Shown here piece by piece: positions 25,301-36,335 of a DNA stretch of 64,000 nucleotides. The stretch is from Opisthorchis felineus. Lineage: Eukaryota > Platyhelminthes > Trematoda > Opisthorchiida > Opisthorchiidae. Position numbers and translations under genes: made by a program. Where the stretch lies: the NCBI GenBank assembly GCA_004794785.1, contig SJOL01006415.1:84259-148258 (forward strand), written 5' to 3'. Below the pieces are notes generated by a model that saw nothing but the letters and a program-made list of their open reading frames with translations, was not told the origin of the DNA and did not search any database. How positions within the stretch are numbered: position 1 is the stretch's first letter; every line of letters begins with the position of its first letter.

Positions 25301-27240
25301 CCCGAGGTTGGAATAATTAAGGCTGACACTCGTTGCCACAAGGAGGAAGGAGTGCAGGCTTCTGAACAAGCTGTTGTAAGATTGTTAGACAAAGTAGGCC
25401 AGAATATTCACCGAAAAAGTCGTGACGTCGAGGCGATTACATAACATCGTCACGCTCAACCTCAATCCGTTGACCAAATTGATATCTCTATAAAAGAGAT
25501 TAATTTCCACTCGAAATTCAGATTTCATAAACGAAACTCATTCGGTTTTATTCACCAGGGGCAGATAAAAGGTTGACAAAGTGAGTACAGTCTTTTTATC
25601 CTGTAGCTGCGTACACAACGCTCCACCTTTTCAAGCTACTTCTACGTTAAGCTCTTGCAGATGTTCGGCGATTATTTATAGCTCTTCGAAAATCACATTA
25701 TCTCGATACACTCTTTCTCCGTTAGGAAATGAATCCTGGATCAACCGAATACTGATTGCTCCGGAATCGAATCCAAGCTAAAAAACGTATTTGGGTGGCG
25801 GCACCAACTGATCAGCTCGGGCTGTGTGCTGAACGAAGCTCATGTCTTGCGTCTTGAGCAACAAAGATTGTCTGTTGGGTATGAAAGTTTCGACTCAAAA
25901 GATAGTAGCGGTTCTTTAAAAAACTCATTTGGCTGGCGTGAATCCGGAATCTTTCTGTTTAGAGTATCTGCCAGAAAGAGACCCGGGTCCCGTAGTTTAA
26001 TAAAGGCCGCACGAGTCATTACACCAAAATGAACTGTGCCCTGTGTATTTATTACCAAACGGCACTTGAAAGTGAATAGCCCTCACACTCGATGGTTAAG
26101 GTTTGTTAGGTTTGCACCGTCGGTAATTCGCGGATTACCTACATACATGCTGGAGTTTAAATGCCCTCAGGCGTGAACTGCAACAGAAAACGGCCTGTTT
26201 TTTCTCGGTCGCTTTGATAGGCGAAAACTGTAGATTTTTCCAAGAAACTCATACCTAACTAGGAACGGAAGACTTTTGATATTACGTTAGCAATAACTGT
26301 CAAGGGAATGATGTTTGCTTGGCCAATTTGGACCACATCGGTAGGGAACTGTTGAAAAAGGGAAAAATATATTGAGATTACAACAAGAAAATCAAGTTTA
26401 ACAGATGTCTATTTCTGTGTGTTAATTACACGTGTCGTCTGGGTTTATTGCTTACAGTCGGTATTTTAGTTGTGAAACATATGTCGACACACGCGCGTTC
26501 GCGCTCAGCAAAGCACCTTGTTTCGGTTATGCCAGAATAAATGCGTTGAGACAGAGAAAGAACTGTTTAAACAAGAGACGGATGTGAGTGTAAATCCGAA
26601 AAAGAGCACTCGAACCAGAAGATAGCCTCAAAACAGTTGTAGTAATCTGAGCAGCGATGCTCCATAGGTGCATTTCTGTCAATGAAAAAGATGTTTCATA
26701 AATGTTAATATCAGCCTTTATCGATTAGAGCTAGTTTATAGAGTTTATCCACTTGCCTGGGTGCATCTTGTTTGTGGGATTGGTACCAAAAATGGACCAC
26801 TCTATTGGTAACCAAAGGTTGCGAAGTTCAGCCGTAAGTTTTCGGTTTACTACGGAGGATTTTTTTTACAAACAATGCGATTTATGGACGGCGACTAGAC
26901 TAAAAGACACGTTAATCTCCTTCCGTTGAGTGGAAACCAACCGGGATTTTTCCGCGATGTTATGGTTAAAAGAGTGATTAGTGTGAGCTGACTGTAAGAA
27001 TTTTGCGCTTGAACCGTCTGCTTACGCATGAATATTGGCAGCAGAGCATTTCCTTGGTAGATGGGTGAAGAATGTCAAAGCCGTTTATTTCTCTATGGTA
27101 CTGCTTGGGTGAATGCTTCTTGTAAGGAAGCATGAAGAAAGTAGTTCGTGATCTGCGAAGTGTTCAAGGGTTAATAAGAGTTCATTCTTGCAAATGAAGT
27201 TAATCTACGAAAGGAAATCTATGATCACTGTACACCTAGC
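22301..27240. other. Long noncoding stretch
   Basis: A 154-codon frame at 23228-23692 starts with GTG and has no recognisable motif; at this window size that length occurs by chance. The stretch 24700-25450 has some open frames without stops but no motif. No exon or RNA gene was supported. Confidence 0.4.
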
Positions 27241-27249
27241 AGTGACTAT

Positions 27250-27312
27250 GTCACAAAGCTCTGGAGAGATTCGAACCCGTGACTTCCCAGTTGGTGGCTG
27301 AATTTGGTCACG
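27250..27312 (-). repeat. tRNA-like segment of a SINE
   Basis: Read on the minus strand: CGTGACCAAATTCAGCC..., then a perfect B-box GTCACGGGTTCGAATCTCTC. It resembles family 2 at 8640 and 59500. The A-box is degraded and no clover-leaf acceptor stem is apparent, so it is not a tRNA gene. Confidence 0.5.
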
Positions 27313-27639
27313 AATGATTGACGAACACGTCACATGATCTTGTGTTGGCTGGCACCTCAGATGACACCTTATCAGGCAGAAGACTCATGTGACCCTTGAA
27401 GCGATTTGCTTCTGCAGCATTGTTGTAGATTTCTCGAAGAAGCGAACAAATTATTAAGGGGGCATCAGTTAAGTAACCGTGTTTCTGGTATCCGGTAAAT
27501 AAATCGTGTACTGATAAACTGCAATTTAGCCCTAAAGATTCACTGATGTCATGTGCTTCCAACTCTTTTCCCCCGGTCGATATGGTCAGAACTCAAACAC
27601 ACAAACACATTTCTGTTTGAATAAATGTACGATAAAAAC

Positions 27640-27681
27640 GACAGCATTTTTTTCATTTTAGCCATCTTCGGATAGATCACG
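27640..27681 (+). promoter_or_regulatory. 3' splice acceptor and 20-nt leader before the NPH3-like start codon
   Basis: A pyrimidine tract (TTTTTTTCATTTTAG) ends at 27661 and gives an acceptor just 20 bases before the ATG at 27682. An in-frame TAG at 27673-27675 shows that the coding sequence does not extend upstream. The acceptor must receive either a 5' UTR exon or a trans-spliced leader. Trans-splicing is established for many fluke mRNAs; which of the two applies here is inference. Confidence 0.6.
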
Positions 27682-28417
27682 ATGAAAATGATCGACTTAC
27701 GCAAAGCTGAGCACTTATCCGACTTAACCGTCTGTGTGGAAAACGAGAACTTCAAACTACACAAACTGCCTTTGTGTGCAAAATCGACCTACTTTAAAGA
27801 GCTCTACCAAACTGACTCCGAGTGCCAATTAGAAAACTTCCCCGGCGGGGCAAAAACGTTCGCTTTGGTTACCGACTATTTCTATGACGACGCAGTGAAC
27901 CTGGATCCGTTCAACCTTGTAAATTTGCATTTCGGAGCCAAGCTGCTGCAAATGGATGGTGACGACAATCTGTCCGAAATTACGAAACAGTATTTGCGAA
28001 AGGCATGTGATGATGCCAAGCGAAAATGCAACTATATATCTGCAATCGCTGTGCTCTGCTCTGCTTACGGTTTTGATGATCCTGATGCAAAACAAATAAC
28101 AGAAGACACTTTCAAGGCACTGGAGTTTGCTTCATATGAGGCACTCGAAGAAAATGATCACTACTCTTCATGGAGATCTTCCTGTTCGGGAGATGATCTG
28201 ATCACTGATTACCTTGTCTACTTGCCTCTGGAGTTCGCGGTCAGACTGATTAAGGGTTGCGGTCTAGGCGGAACAAACAAACGAAAACTCTATCGTTATG
28301 TTTTTAAGTATTTGGGTAGAATTTTGGACCATGCTGTAGCAGCAAAAGAGTCATCTTCTCCGGAACCCGAGACCGGAGGTTCCGAGAAGAATTTAGAGGA
28401 ACAGCATCACATACAGG
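27682..28417 (+). CDS. NPH3-like BTB protein, exon 1 (BTB domain and start of NPH3 domain)
   Basis: First coding exon, residues 1-245 plus one base. Residues about 12-95 form a BTB/POZ domain: LSDLTVCVENENFKLHKLPL, then a NFPGGAKTFALVTDYFY block and LHFGAKLLQM. In plant NRL proteins the same places read FxLHKxPLxxxS, DFPGGAexFExxxKFCYG and AAEYLeM, and the FPGGA motif is a hallmark of that family and not of Kelch, zinc-finger or KCTD BTB proteins. Residues about 165-215 (SSWRSS, then LVYLPLEFAVRLIKG, then YVFKYLGR) match the start of the NPH3 domain ('W..D...L.L..F.RVI.....G......I..AL..YA.K.L'). In plants such proteins act as BTB adaptors for CUL3 E3 ligases near the plasma membrane; a similar adaptor role here is inference. 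The exon ends at a strong GG|GTAAGT donor, phase 1. Confidence 0.9.
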
Positions 28418-28507
28418 GTAAGTGGTACTATGAATATTCCCAAAAGCCTTGAGTAGATGCAGAGAGTTCAAACAATAAGCCTCTAATGAGGTGCCAACCT
28501 CCAAGTC

Positions 28508-28671
28508 AAGTGGAGAGTGAAATACAACAAAGAATGGAGACGCTTTATGAGAAAAGCCCAAAGTTACGTGAAACGTTAGAGCAGCCGGTAGAACAGTTTG
28601 ATGCCTTGTTTGATCTCATTCCAGAAGAAAATCCCTTACCAGACATTGTGAATGTGGCGTGGATCAAAGAG
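28508..28671 (+). CDS. NPH3-like BTB protein, exon 2
   Basis: Residues 246-300. A 90-bp intron (28418-28507, GT...AG) separates it from exon 1. The acceptor CCAAGTCAAG|TGGAG is the only one after the in-frame TAA at 28483 that restores phase 1 near the exon start. Its product includes VEQFDALFDLIPEENPLPDI and VNVAWIKE, corresponding to the plant segment around 'LLP.....V...FL..LL' in the helical NPH3 domain. The donor GAG|GTGGGT is weaker than the others but leaves phase 0, as exon 3 requires. Small intron followed by large introns is common at the 5' end of fluke genes. Confidence 0.75.
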
Positions 28672-28856
28672 GTGGGTCTGTTTGATTAACTGGAAAATAT
28701 TTGGTTTCTGTTTGGATGAGTAATTTTCCCTAGTTTTTGTGATCAACCACTGAACTGTGTTCAACTTTCGTTAGTTTTTTTTCATTTTCCCGATGTGTCC
28801 AAACTTAAGTTGGAAATCACTGATAGTAACACTCCATGTGTTCTCTGTTCATATGA

Positions 28857-29040
28857 GTTCGAGATAGCTCAGTGGTTAAGGCGCGAACTTTCTGACAGGA
28901 ATATCAGTGGTTCAAACCCAACCCCAGCATTTCGACTGCTTCTGCCTAGTCTTGGGCAACCTGGCAGTGTCTCAGCCCTCGTGCTTCTTTCGGATAACGT
29001 GGTATCTAGGGTGTTACAGCCGTAGTATTATTAATATTAC
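28857..29040 (+). mobile_element. tRNA-derived SINE, family 1, copy in intron 2
   Basis: Head resembles a tRNA: GAGATAGCTCAGTGGTTAAG contains an A-box and AGTGGTTCAAACCC contains a B-box at the expected spacing. The body (TCTTGGGCAACCTGGCAGTG, then CTCAGCCCTCGTGCTTC) is shared with the copy at 43035-43228. The end is GGGTGTTACAGCC plus an ATT-rich tail. Such Pol III elements are mobilised by a partner LINE; the ATT-rich tail resembles those of the CR1-like LINEs here, but the shared part is too short to name the partner. Confidence 0.8.
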
Positions 29041-30239
29041 ATAGGCCTTAAAACATATGCCTCCTTGGTGGACGGTTTGTTGAGTGGCAAGTATCGTCTA
29101 CAAGTTTGTAGTCTATTTAGGAGTATAAAAGAACTTAAAATCCAGAGCTGGTTCACGTCATTTGGTCAACGAGACTAATAGGGTGACAACTGATTGTTCG
29201 CCGACGCCTGCAGAAAAGTGCCTGTAAAACTTAAGAAAATCTGCCTGCACACACCTTCACTTAAAGGACGAAATCCCAACTGGAAATAACCATGAAAAAC
29301 TGTTCAGTTGTCTACAGATGACTACGTAGAACAAGGTGATTCCAGCTGGGCGTTCAAAGATCCAGTAACGAAGGAAAATCAGCACAAACTTAATAGGTCT
29401 ATTTCAATTGAAGTCTTCAAGCTGATGTACGGTGCTTAGAATTCATGAACAGTAGCAAACGTATGCAACTAGTCTGTTTGTAACCAGCTTTTCAGCTCTT
29501 TGCCAGGCAGTACTGGAAGGAAGAAAGCATGTTTGCCTTCTAGTAGTAATTTCTCCCCGGAGGGTTTGCCATACTGGTTTCTGTATAGCTTTTGCCACGG
29601 CCTAGAAACAATCGCCTGTTTTTCGTCGTTCATCTTTGAGTTCCTGGTCGATCGACTTTGGACCCCATTGCTACATAATGGGCGTCATTTACGGTATATC
29701 ATTAAAAGTAAATTCCCTTGTGTGCAGAGGTTTGAGTGTTGGTCACTTTGTATACTGTCGGTGGTCTGACTAAGTCCACCAGTTCGATAATTGGCTTTCA
29801 TATCGTTGTAACCCACGCTGATTACTGTACGGTTCTATTCAAAAAACCAGCATAAAGTTTCGATACCCTGGTAGTGTTCCATGTTCGCATTCTTCAGAAA
29901 ATCGCCTATCATTACAGTGGAGTCTACATAATCACCATTAGTTTGAAGGTAGAGCTCTAAGCACGTTGCGCGGCATTATCAAGCCGGAATCATCTGTAAT
30001 CAGCCATCATAGAACAGATTAAACATACCTCACATCACATCATGCAGCTTTGAGCGGGATTCAGGGGCCGAGTGAAATGTGGACTTCAGAGGCTGCGATT
30101 TTACGCACTTCTTTTTTATGGACCACCAAGAAAAACAGCTTAGCCCACGTTTTTGAGAAGCCAACCATTATTGTCTTGAAGGTTAACTTACCCAAACTGT
30201 GTGTGGAGCAGTTTCGTAGGAAGTAGGTTTGATTGAGCC

Positions 30240-31250
30240 GAAGGACGGAGATATCGCATTGGCCGCGGCGTGATCAGCTAAGGACCTCGGAAAACCAATG
30301 ACAAACGCACAGGTGAGCTGTCATCGAGTGATTCGGCTCACCAGCACATTGAGGTGTTTCGCCGTCAATCACATGAATCAGCCATTTTGCAAACTATTAA
30401 GGCACGTATCATGGAACGCTGCATAAAACCATTTCATCTCGGTGGTTGTATTAGCTTTGATATGAGTACCTGATGAATTCAGTGCATGAATCTCAAAGGC
30501 CGGAATCACGTCTGCTAATTTGCTTCACTCGTGGTGTCCAAACACCGTATTACTAGGACTCAAGGGCCGCATATGCCAGGCTACAGTATGGGCAGCATTG
30601 GTGTGTGGTTGAGACATGGTCTCTGCGGACCGATGGTGTAAGGCATCTTCAGGTTTTTGACAACCGATGTCTCAGAAGTGTTGCTGGTTTCAGGAGGTTT
30701 CAACGAATTCGTGGCGATGTAACTAGAAAACGGGTATCTTGTTTGTGCAGCAGGTACTTCAGAAGCGGACAACATCGAACACATCAACTGTGGTGGCTCA
30801 GCCATGTGCTACGCATGCTGAAACATGGTCTACCAAGACGAGTGTTGTTCACTATGTTTTTTTCATAATAGCACGAACTGCAAGGTGAACAATGCATGAC
30901 CTGGCAGAATGGTGTGAAAGGGTTAAGGAAGAGTTTAGGTATTGTCGGTGCCGTCCGCCCTCCAGGATGGGATCCCCGTGACCACCCCTGCACTTGGCTG
31001 AATGCATTGCATGAATTGGTGGCTAATCGATGTCAGTGGCGTTCGTGCTGTCAGTCTCTCTCAGTATTATCTGAATGAGCACTTGAAAATGTAGGCACCT
31101 CCGAATGCTTGCGATAGGCCAACAGCCGGTCCCTTCTCTTCCACTCTATTCTCTTTTTATATTCTAAGTCTTTAGATATAGCTAACTAAATTTTGTGGTT
31201 GTACGGCAGTGAAGCACCGTAGTTAACGCTGATGTTGCTGTTTCTGATGC
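30240..31250 (+). mobile_element. RTE-like LINE, C-terminal half of RT plus 3' end
   Basis: Plus-strand frames, with a few shifts, contain KDGDIALAAA at 30243 (family YADDIALLA; both catalytic positions are affected), SACISKAGITSANLLHSW at about 30480-30535, LKGRICQATVWAALVCG, ETWSLRTDGVRHLQVFDNRC then LRSVAGF (30610-30690), HRTHQLWWLSHVLRMLKHGL (30776-30835) and, after stops, VGAVRPPGWDPRDHPCTWLN then NRCQWRSCCQ up to 31078. These are the typical RTE-family C-terminal blocks. About 170 bases of 3' UTR follow, ending in a GATGTTGCTG...GATGATTT run. Inactive. Confidence 0.85.
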
Positions 31251-31442
31251 TGATGATTTAATGAAAGCACACTGTGTTCCAGTGAAATTTCCAAATCGTC
31301 TTTAAACAACTCATTTCATGCACCTATTTATGCGCCGTAACTCATGATATAAGTAAGCTTCTAAAATTTCTTGATCCCAAAACCATAGTGCTCTGTTTTT
31401 TCATTGTCATTGACGGTCACATTGAGTCTCTGTTTTGTGCAG

Positions 31443-31872
31443 GCCGTTATTCTGATCGAGAACAGCCCAGCAGAACCAAGATGTCGCCAAAAAGTGTTGA
31501 GATTAGCCCAAAAGTCGTTACCAAGCTTCAGCAAGCAGGAAATCTGCGAGTTTCCACTAGCCACGATATGCAGTATAGTGACAGCAGGAGCTTCGTCCAA
31601 GTCTGAAGGGGCAGCTGCAGAGCCTCGTGAAGAGTCATCCGGAGCAACACAGAACAAAGACAGGACCCAGTCTGAGACCGGACAGTCCACTCCAGTCTCG
31701 CTCCCGAGATGCGCAACTCGAGTACTGATAGAGTATCTGAAACAGAAAGCTGAAGAAAATGAACTTACTACCGAGGATTTCTTCAAAATCTGTGGAAAAC
31801 TCACGATAGATGATGATGACCGTAGCACACACGATGGCCTCATGAATGTCACACTGAAAGTTCGCCAGGCGG
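31443..31872 (+). CDS. NPH3-like BTB protein, exon 3 (central NPH3 domain)
   Basis: Residues 301-443 plus one base. The acceptor TCTGTTTTGTGCAG|GCC is strong and enters in phase 0; the donor GG|GTAAGA leaves phase 1. Contents in order: AVILIENSPAEPRCRQKVLR, a helical stretch that corresponds to the plant 'LLRAANMLNASPSCKDELEKRIGLQLDQ' block; a low-complexity insert rich in Ser, Glu and Gln (residues about 345-385); then ATRVLIEYLKQKAEENELTT and EDFFKICGKL, matching the plant 'VAKLIDGYLAEIA.D..L....F..L.E.LP' block; and STHDGLMNVTLKVRQ, matching plant HDGLYRAIDIYLKAHP. The plant block carries a conserved Tyr after HDGL; here it is Met. Confidence 0.9.
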
Positions 31873-31964
31873 GTAAGAAACATTAGATTGTCTGTAGCGC
31901 GAGCAATTTAGTTGTGCGTGGTAAGCCTCTGCATTACTAGCTTTGTTAGAAACTATAATATTTC

Positions 31965-32140
31965 TTCAAGAAATACACTCATTTGCAAATCAATTTGGTT
32001 TTGCGAGAGACTCACCTGGAACCCAGCTGAATCTCTCGTTTGTGATGTTTCCATGCAACTGAATGTGCTGCACCAGGCCGCCTCATGTTCCAGTTGCTAC
32101 GATATTCGAAGAATTTTCAGCAACCTTATGAGTAGTACAT
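31965..32140 (+). repeat. Dispersed repeat A, reference copy in intron 3
   Basis: Contains ACACTCATTTGCAAATCAAT, then GCGAGAGACTCACCTGGAAC, CCCAGCTGAATCTCTCGTTT, GTGATGTTTCCATGCAACTG, AATGTGCTGCACCAGGCCGC and TTTTCAGCAACCTTATGAGT. Parts of it recur at 36287, 41578, 44340-44545 and 46270, in some copies with one block reversed. No ORF. It lies in intron 3 (31873-33223), which is otherwise featureless. Confidence 0.75.
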
Positions 32141-33223
32141 TGCGTATAATATTTCTTGTTACACTGTTCGGTATAGTTTCCTTAGGAAGCCTGATCCGAC
32201 AGTGGAAACCTATGGGACCCAGGATCGTTACAAAGTATGGGAAACTTTGGTGCTTTGGAATTTAGGTAGATCTCCCGTTAGCACCAGCTTAGTTAGAAAA
32301 TGAGTGTTTCGCTGGGCTAACTTTCAAGTGCCTTAAAATCTATGATAGCGAGCTTTGGCGATCTTTAGGATAATGAGGTCGAATAGACTGTGTTTTTTGT
32401 GACATCCGTTTGGTTAATTAGCGGTGGAAAAAATAACACCAATCACAGCATCCTAGTAACCCAACGATGTGAACACCGTGATGGCTTTTGTCAGGAGTAA
32501 GGCGGTCGGATCCGCAAACGGCTAGACCGGTGTCCGTTGCTGTGATGTCAACCCTCAAGGCTCTGTTCGAGTGGCCAGGGTGACGTAGTCATGTGCGTGG
32601 TTTGGATCCTAGGTCAACTCGTCATGCTGTTGGTTGGTGTAGGTAATGCCTGATATGAACCGGACATGGACTAACCGCCGTTTCGATTGGCGCACACAGG
32701 ATGTTTGCTGAACACCAAGGCTTCCGCACAGCACGTGCCTTGTCTCGCATTTACTTTCTCCAGAATGATCTTTTAACCCCTCAATCTTTCGACTGAGCAG
32801 TCTAATCCTACCCTGGTTGCCAAATGAGTGTTGAACCTTGACTTCTAACTAGCAGACAACCGCGTAACACTAGTTCCACACGTGGCGTGGAAGAGAACAT
32901 TGGTAGCCCCAGTTGCACAGGTGGGTCGGGGACCCACTGACGCAGCCCATGTTGATGAACCGTCTTCCATCAACTTGCCCAACTCAGCGAACAAACCAAC
33001 GGTCATTGTTCCATTGTGTGTCAACACTTCTTCCACTCCTTCATGACTCAGAAAAGAAATCAGTCGAATATAGTGCGTCTATTTCCACGGTTTTAATAAC
33101 TTAATTTAACTTAACTTAATAACTTAATTTCAGGTAGGGATGGCTGGCACAGAGTGAATTGTGATTTACATTCAAGCCCCTTTGGTTTGTCACTGTTGTG
33201 TATACCTATGATTTCCGTTCCAG

Positions 33224-33390
33224 ACCGAGACCTGACCGATGAGGAAAAAACCGATTTGCTGAACCGAATCAACCTGTCCAACTGTTCACCAGACACACTG
33301 TCTCAGGCACTGCAGGATGATTTCCTTCCAGCCAAGAGTATTGCAGAAGCCGCACTCGAAATGGCTAAGAGAGACAGGGGTTTGATCCAG
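33224..33390 (+). CDS. NPH3-like BTB protein, exon 4 (C-terminal NPH3 block)
   Basis: Residues 444-499. The acceptor TTTCCGTTCCAG|AC enters with two bases, exactly completing the codon left by exon 3 as Asp; the donor CAG|GTAACT leaves phase 0. The product DRDLTDEEKTDLLNRINLS, NCSPDTLSQALQDDFLPA and KSIAEAALEMAKRDRG aligns position by position with the plant NPH3 block 'LT..E+..[33 protein letters not shown]', with the LP pair at the same place. The Cys residues of that plant block are not kept, except for one in NCSP. This is the block that decides the family assignment. Confidence 0.9.
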
Positions 33391-33684
33391 GTAACTGGAG
33401 CCAGATAGTTAGAAACAGTCTAGTTATTATTGCTTATTTTTTTTATTATATTGGTTCGCAAGCTATCTAGGCAAGCAGGTGGAAAGAAGTGGGCAACGTC
33501 ATTTCTTTAGAAAAAAATATAAGGTATCTAAAGTCACAAGGTTCGGTTTACTCGCAAAAACGCCTACTTAAGAGTACAAATAAGATAGTCAGATGACACA
33601 TCAGTCGAATCAAGTGTACTTCACGCACTACCGTTCATCACACAAGAGGTGGACCTATAGGTACTCACTCGTAAGCAACACGAG

Positions 33685-33686
<2 letters not shown>

Positions 33687-33722
<36 letters not shown>
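33687..33722. repeat. (TA)18 microsatellite
   Basis: Uninterrupted alternating A and T for 36 bases inside intron 4. Likely length-polymorphic. Confidence 0.97.
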
Positions 33723-33725
<3 letters not shown>

Positions 33726-35699
33726 AAAATCCGATTCAGTAACGTAAAGGTGAGCACATGGCACTTTATTTAGGTATTTCATCGCTTCCTTTATTGTTAT
33801 TTGAGTACAAAAGGAAACCTTTGAGTTTCCGGTATCCTTTCCATAAAATGCAGTTCTCTCTACGTCTTTCTTTAATATCCGTCTCGAAGTTATATAGGTG
33901 TCAGAGTGTGAACTCGTTCTTTTGGAGGTGTTCTCGTGAAAAGTAAACAGCTAATTTACAGGTGTAATCCGGCCGTTACAAATAGAGATCCCTTGTGGAT
34001 CATGATAATTTCAAAGCAATACATTTGTACTTGTCAAAGAGAATTTTAGCATGGTAGGGTTAGGCTGATCTCTGACAATACTCATAAATACCATCTCGCC
34101 TCCACTTTTAACGAATGTATTGCTGTGTTTCAAGTCCCAACATTGTACGTGACGGCTTACATAACTATATGAAGATGATGCATACTATGCGTTCTTTCCA
34201 TTAGTAGTAATCTACAATCATCAAAATGGTTCCGATGAGACACGAAAATTTATGGGTGTAGTGTCAAATCAGGATTGCTTTGGATATTCGGGATATTATC
34301 GAGGTACCGGATAGCAAATCCCGCACGGCTAAGCTGAGCAGTTTGAGATTTTTTATGGTAGCTGATAGGCTTACACGCTGTTATGCATTATAAAGATACT
34401 TAATTCAATGAGCTCAGCTAGTGAGTATAGAAAAATACCTCTCCGACCCCGTTTTTTATTAACATAATTAAGCTGAACATCATTATCGAGAAAGTTCGGA
34501 GGTCTTCCTAATCGAACACTTGATCACGAGCTGTGTTCCGCCGGGTTAATCTACTGAGTACACTGAGAATTTGCATTCGCATCACTCACAGTTGACAATC
34601 TTTTTCCTCTACTGGCTTGCTTAGGCTGACTGTTGCGCATCGGAATTTTGCTGTTATGAGGGTTCATCAGTGTATCGTTGGCCGTTTACAACCATCAACT
34701 GTGGTCACACAACATGCAGAGCAAGTGTGTTATACTACACTAACAGCATACGCTGGTGGCAAAGATAAACATGCCTGAATTTCGAGCGGTGTGATTGGTG
34801 GATAACTTCACCAGACTTGTGCCATACGAATACAAACCTTGAAAGGTTGGATCGAATTGGACTGGTAATGATCTCGTGCGTTTGAATAGATCTGGCGATT
34901 CGTGAGTTGCGCATTGCTGAGGACTACGAAGAAGGATGAGAGCGCTTCATAGCGTGTCTAGGCCTTTCAACCTTACATGACGCGATATCGATTGAAGAAC
35001 TCTGAAGAGCCAGGAGATAAATTCTCCAACGACTTGGAGCCGAACGAATACCATCAACGTGCCATCACCGGACATCGCTCGATGGATTTTACAGAACGTT
35101 CATAGCTGCTGGAGTGATTGGTAGCTAGGAGTTTTGTTAAATACGCCTGCACAGTCGGCTTGGTAGTACCATTCGCTTCAGTACATGACAAATCGAAGAC
35201 AGAAGTGAAAATAAGTTAGGTAAACAATGTTGGGTATTGAGGCATATTGTATACGGATTAACGACTGGATAAATATTGCTATTACTAGTCACACGATTTG
35301 TTGTATAGGCAACATATCACAGTCACCTGAGTGACTTCTTCCTTGTCCCGGTGCGGTCAGCTTGGTTAACCTGGATAACTTTGGGCTCACCTTGCACGGG
35401 TTAGGAATCATCAACAATGCCAACGGCGTCAGAATTTAGGGGTCGATTGCGCTATCAGCTTAGATATCACTTCCGAATGGGTACACATCTTTGTACGCAA
35501 ACAGTCTAGGTAGATTCAACTCTCTAAATCCAGTGCTTTTGCTGACCATAGGCATGCTCCACGGATCAGGCTGTCAATATTTTGAATCTAAGGTACACTG
35601 TTCGATCAGTTATGGATAATTTCGATACCGGTTGGATTTGTATCCACACTTAGGTACAAATATATTCACCCAAACAGACGTGAGTATTCAGACGCACCT

Positions 35700-35765
35700 T
35701 TTGTGGATCAGTGGTAGCACACCCACCTTACATGCCAGACTACCAGAAATCGATCCGGTCGATAA
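35700..35765 (+). repeat. tRNA-like segment
   Basis: GTGGATCAGTGGTAGCACAC resembles an A-box and AGAAATCGATCCGG a degenerate B-box, 40 bases apart. CCACCTTACATGCCAGA between them is like an anticodon arm. Mismatches in the expected T-arm argue for a SINE head or pseudogene, not a working tRNA. Confidence 0.4.
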
Positions 35766-36286
35766 CGTGAACTGTTTATAGGGTTTAATAAGTACGGAAA
35801 TTTAGTTAAGTGCTTCGCCCTGTGATACGAGCTGATCGTACTGAATAAGCGGAGACTAAGAAATCAGTAATCAATCGACGGCGATGTGATCGCTTTTCAC
35901 AAATATTCTATCTACTCATTGGTGAGAAAAGAGTGTTAAGGTTGCCTTTTGACTCATTTATTTCAGTGAACTTTGAACCAAAGGCTATCCCGACAATGTG
36001 TAAAGTTGACGTGAGGTTAGTCAGCGGTCCGCACTGCGAGTTAAACGCTATGCACTTGAAAGGACTGTCAGGACGATTGCTCCACCTAGAAGTAGTTTAT
36101 CACTCCTGATGGAGAACACCACTCATGAGGTCGCCGAAAACTCTTCGGCAGCCTACTACCGGTTTCGCACATCTCAGAGCTATTCAGCCTTATTCTTTAC
36201 CTGGACGCAATTAACCAAATACGCTTATTTGGTTGTAACCTAAAACTTAGTCGAATTCCAAATGACTCCAATTTATGATATTTTTG

Positions 36287-36335
36287 AACTGAATGTGCTG
36301 CACAAAGACCGCCTCGTGCTGCTGGAGATCTATCA
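36287..36335 (+). repeat. Dispersed repeat A, partial copy
   Basis: AACTGAATGTGCTGCACAAAG then ACCGCCTCGTGCTGCT matches the central part of the 32-kb copy (AACTGAATGTGCTGCACCAG, GCCGCCTCATGTTCC). Confidence 0.65.

Larger units (their letters stand above)
28672..31442 (+). other. Intron 2 of the NPH3-like gene
   Basis: GT...AG intron of 2.77 kb. It holds a tRNA-derived SINE (28857-29040) and an RTE-like LINE 3' fragment (30240-31250), both in the sense orientation. The rest, for example 29050-30230, shows nothing I can name. Confidence 0.7.

Noticed and set aside
27682..28417. Assignment as an ordinary BTB-Kelch or KCTD protein
   Set aside because: No Kelch repeats, BACK signature or KCTD core; the FPGGA motif and the following blocks fit NPH3 far better.
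31361..31852. 163-codon minus-strand frame
   Set aside because: Antisense shadow of exon 3 of the NPH3-like gene.
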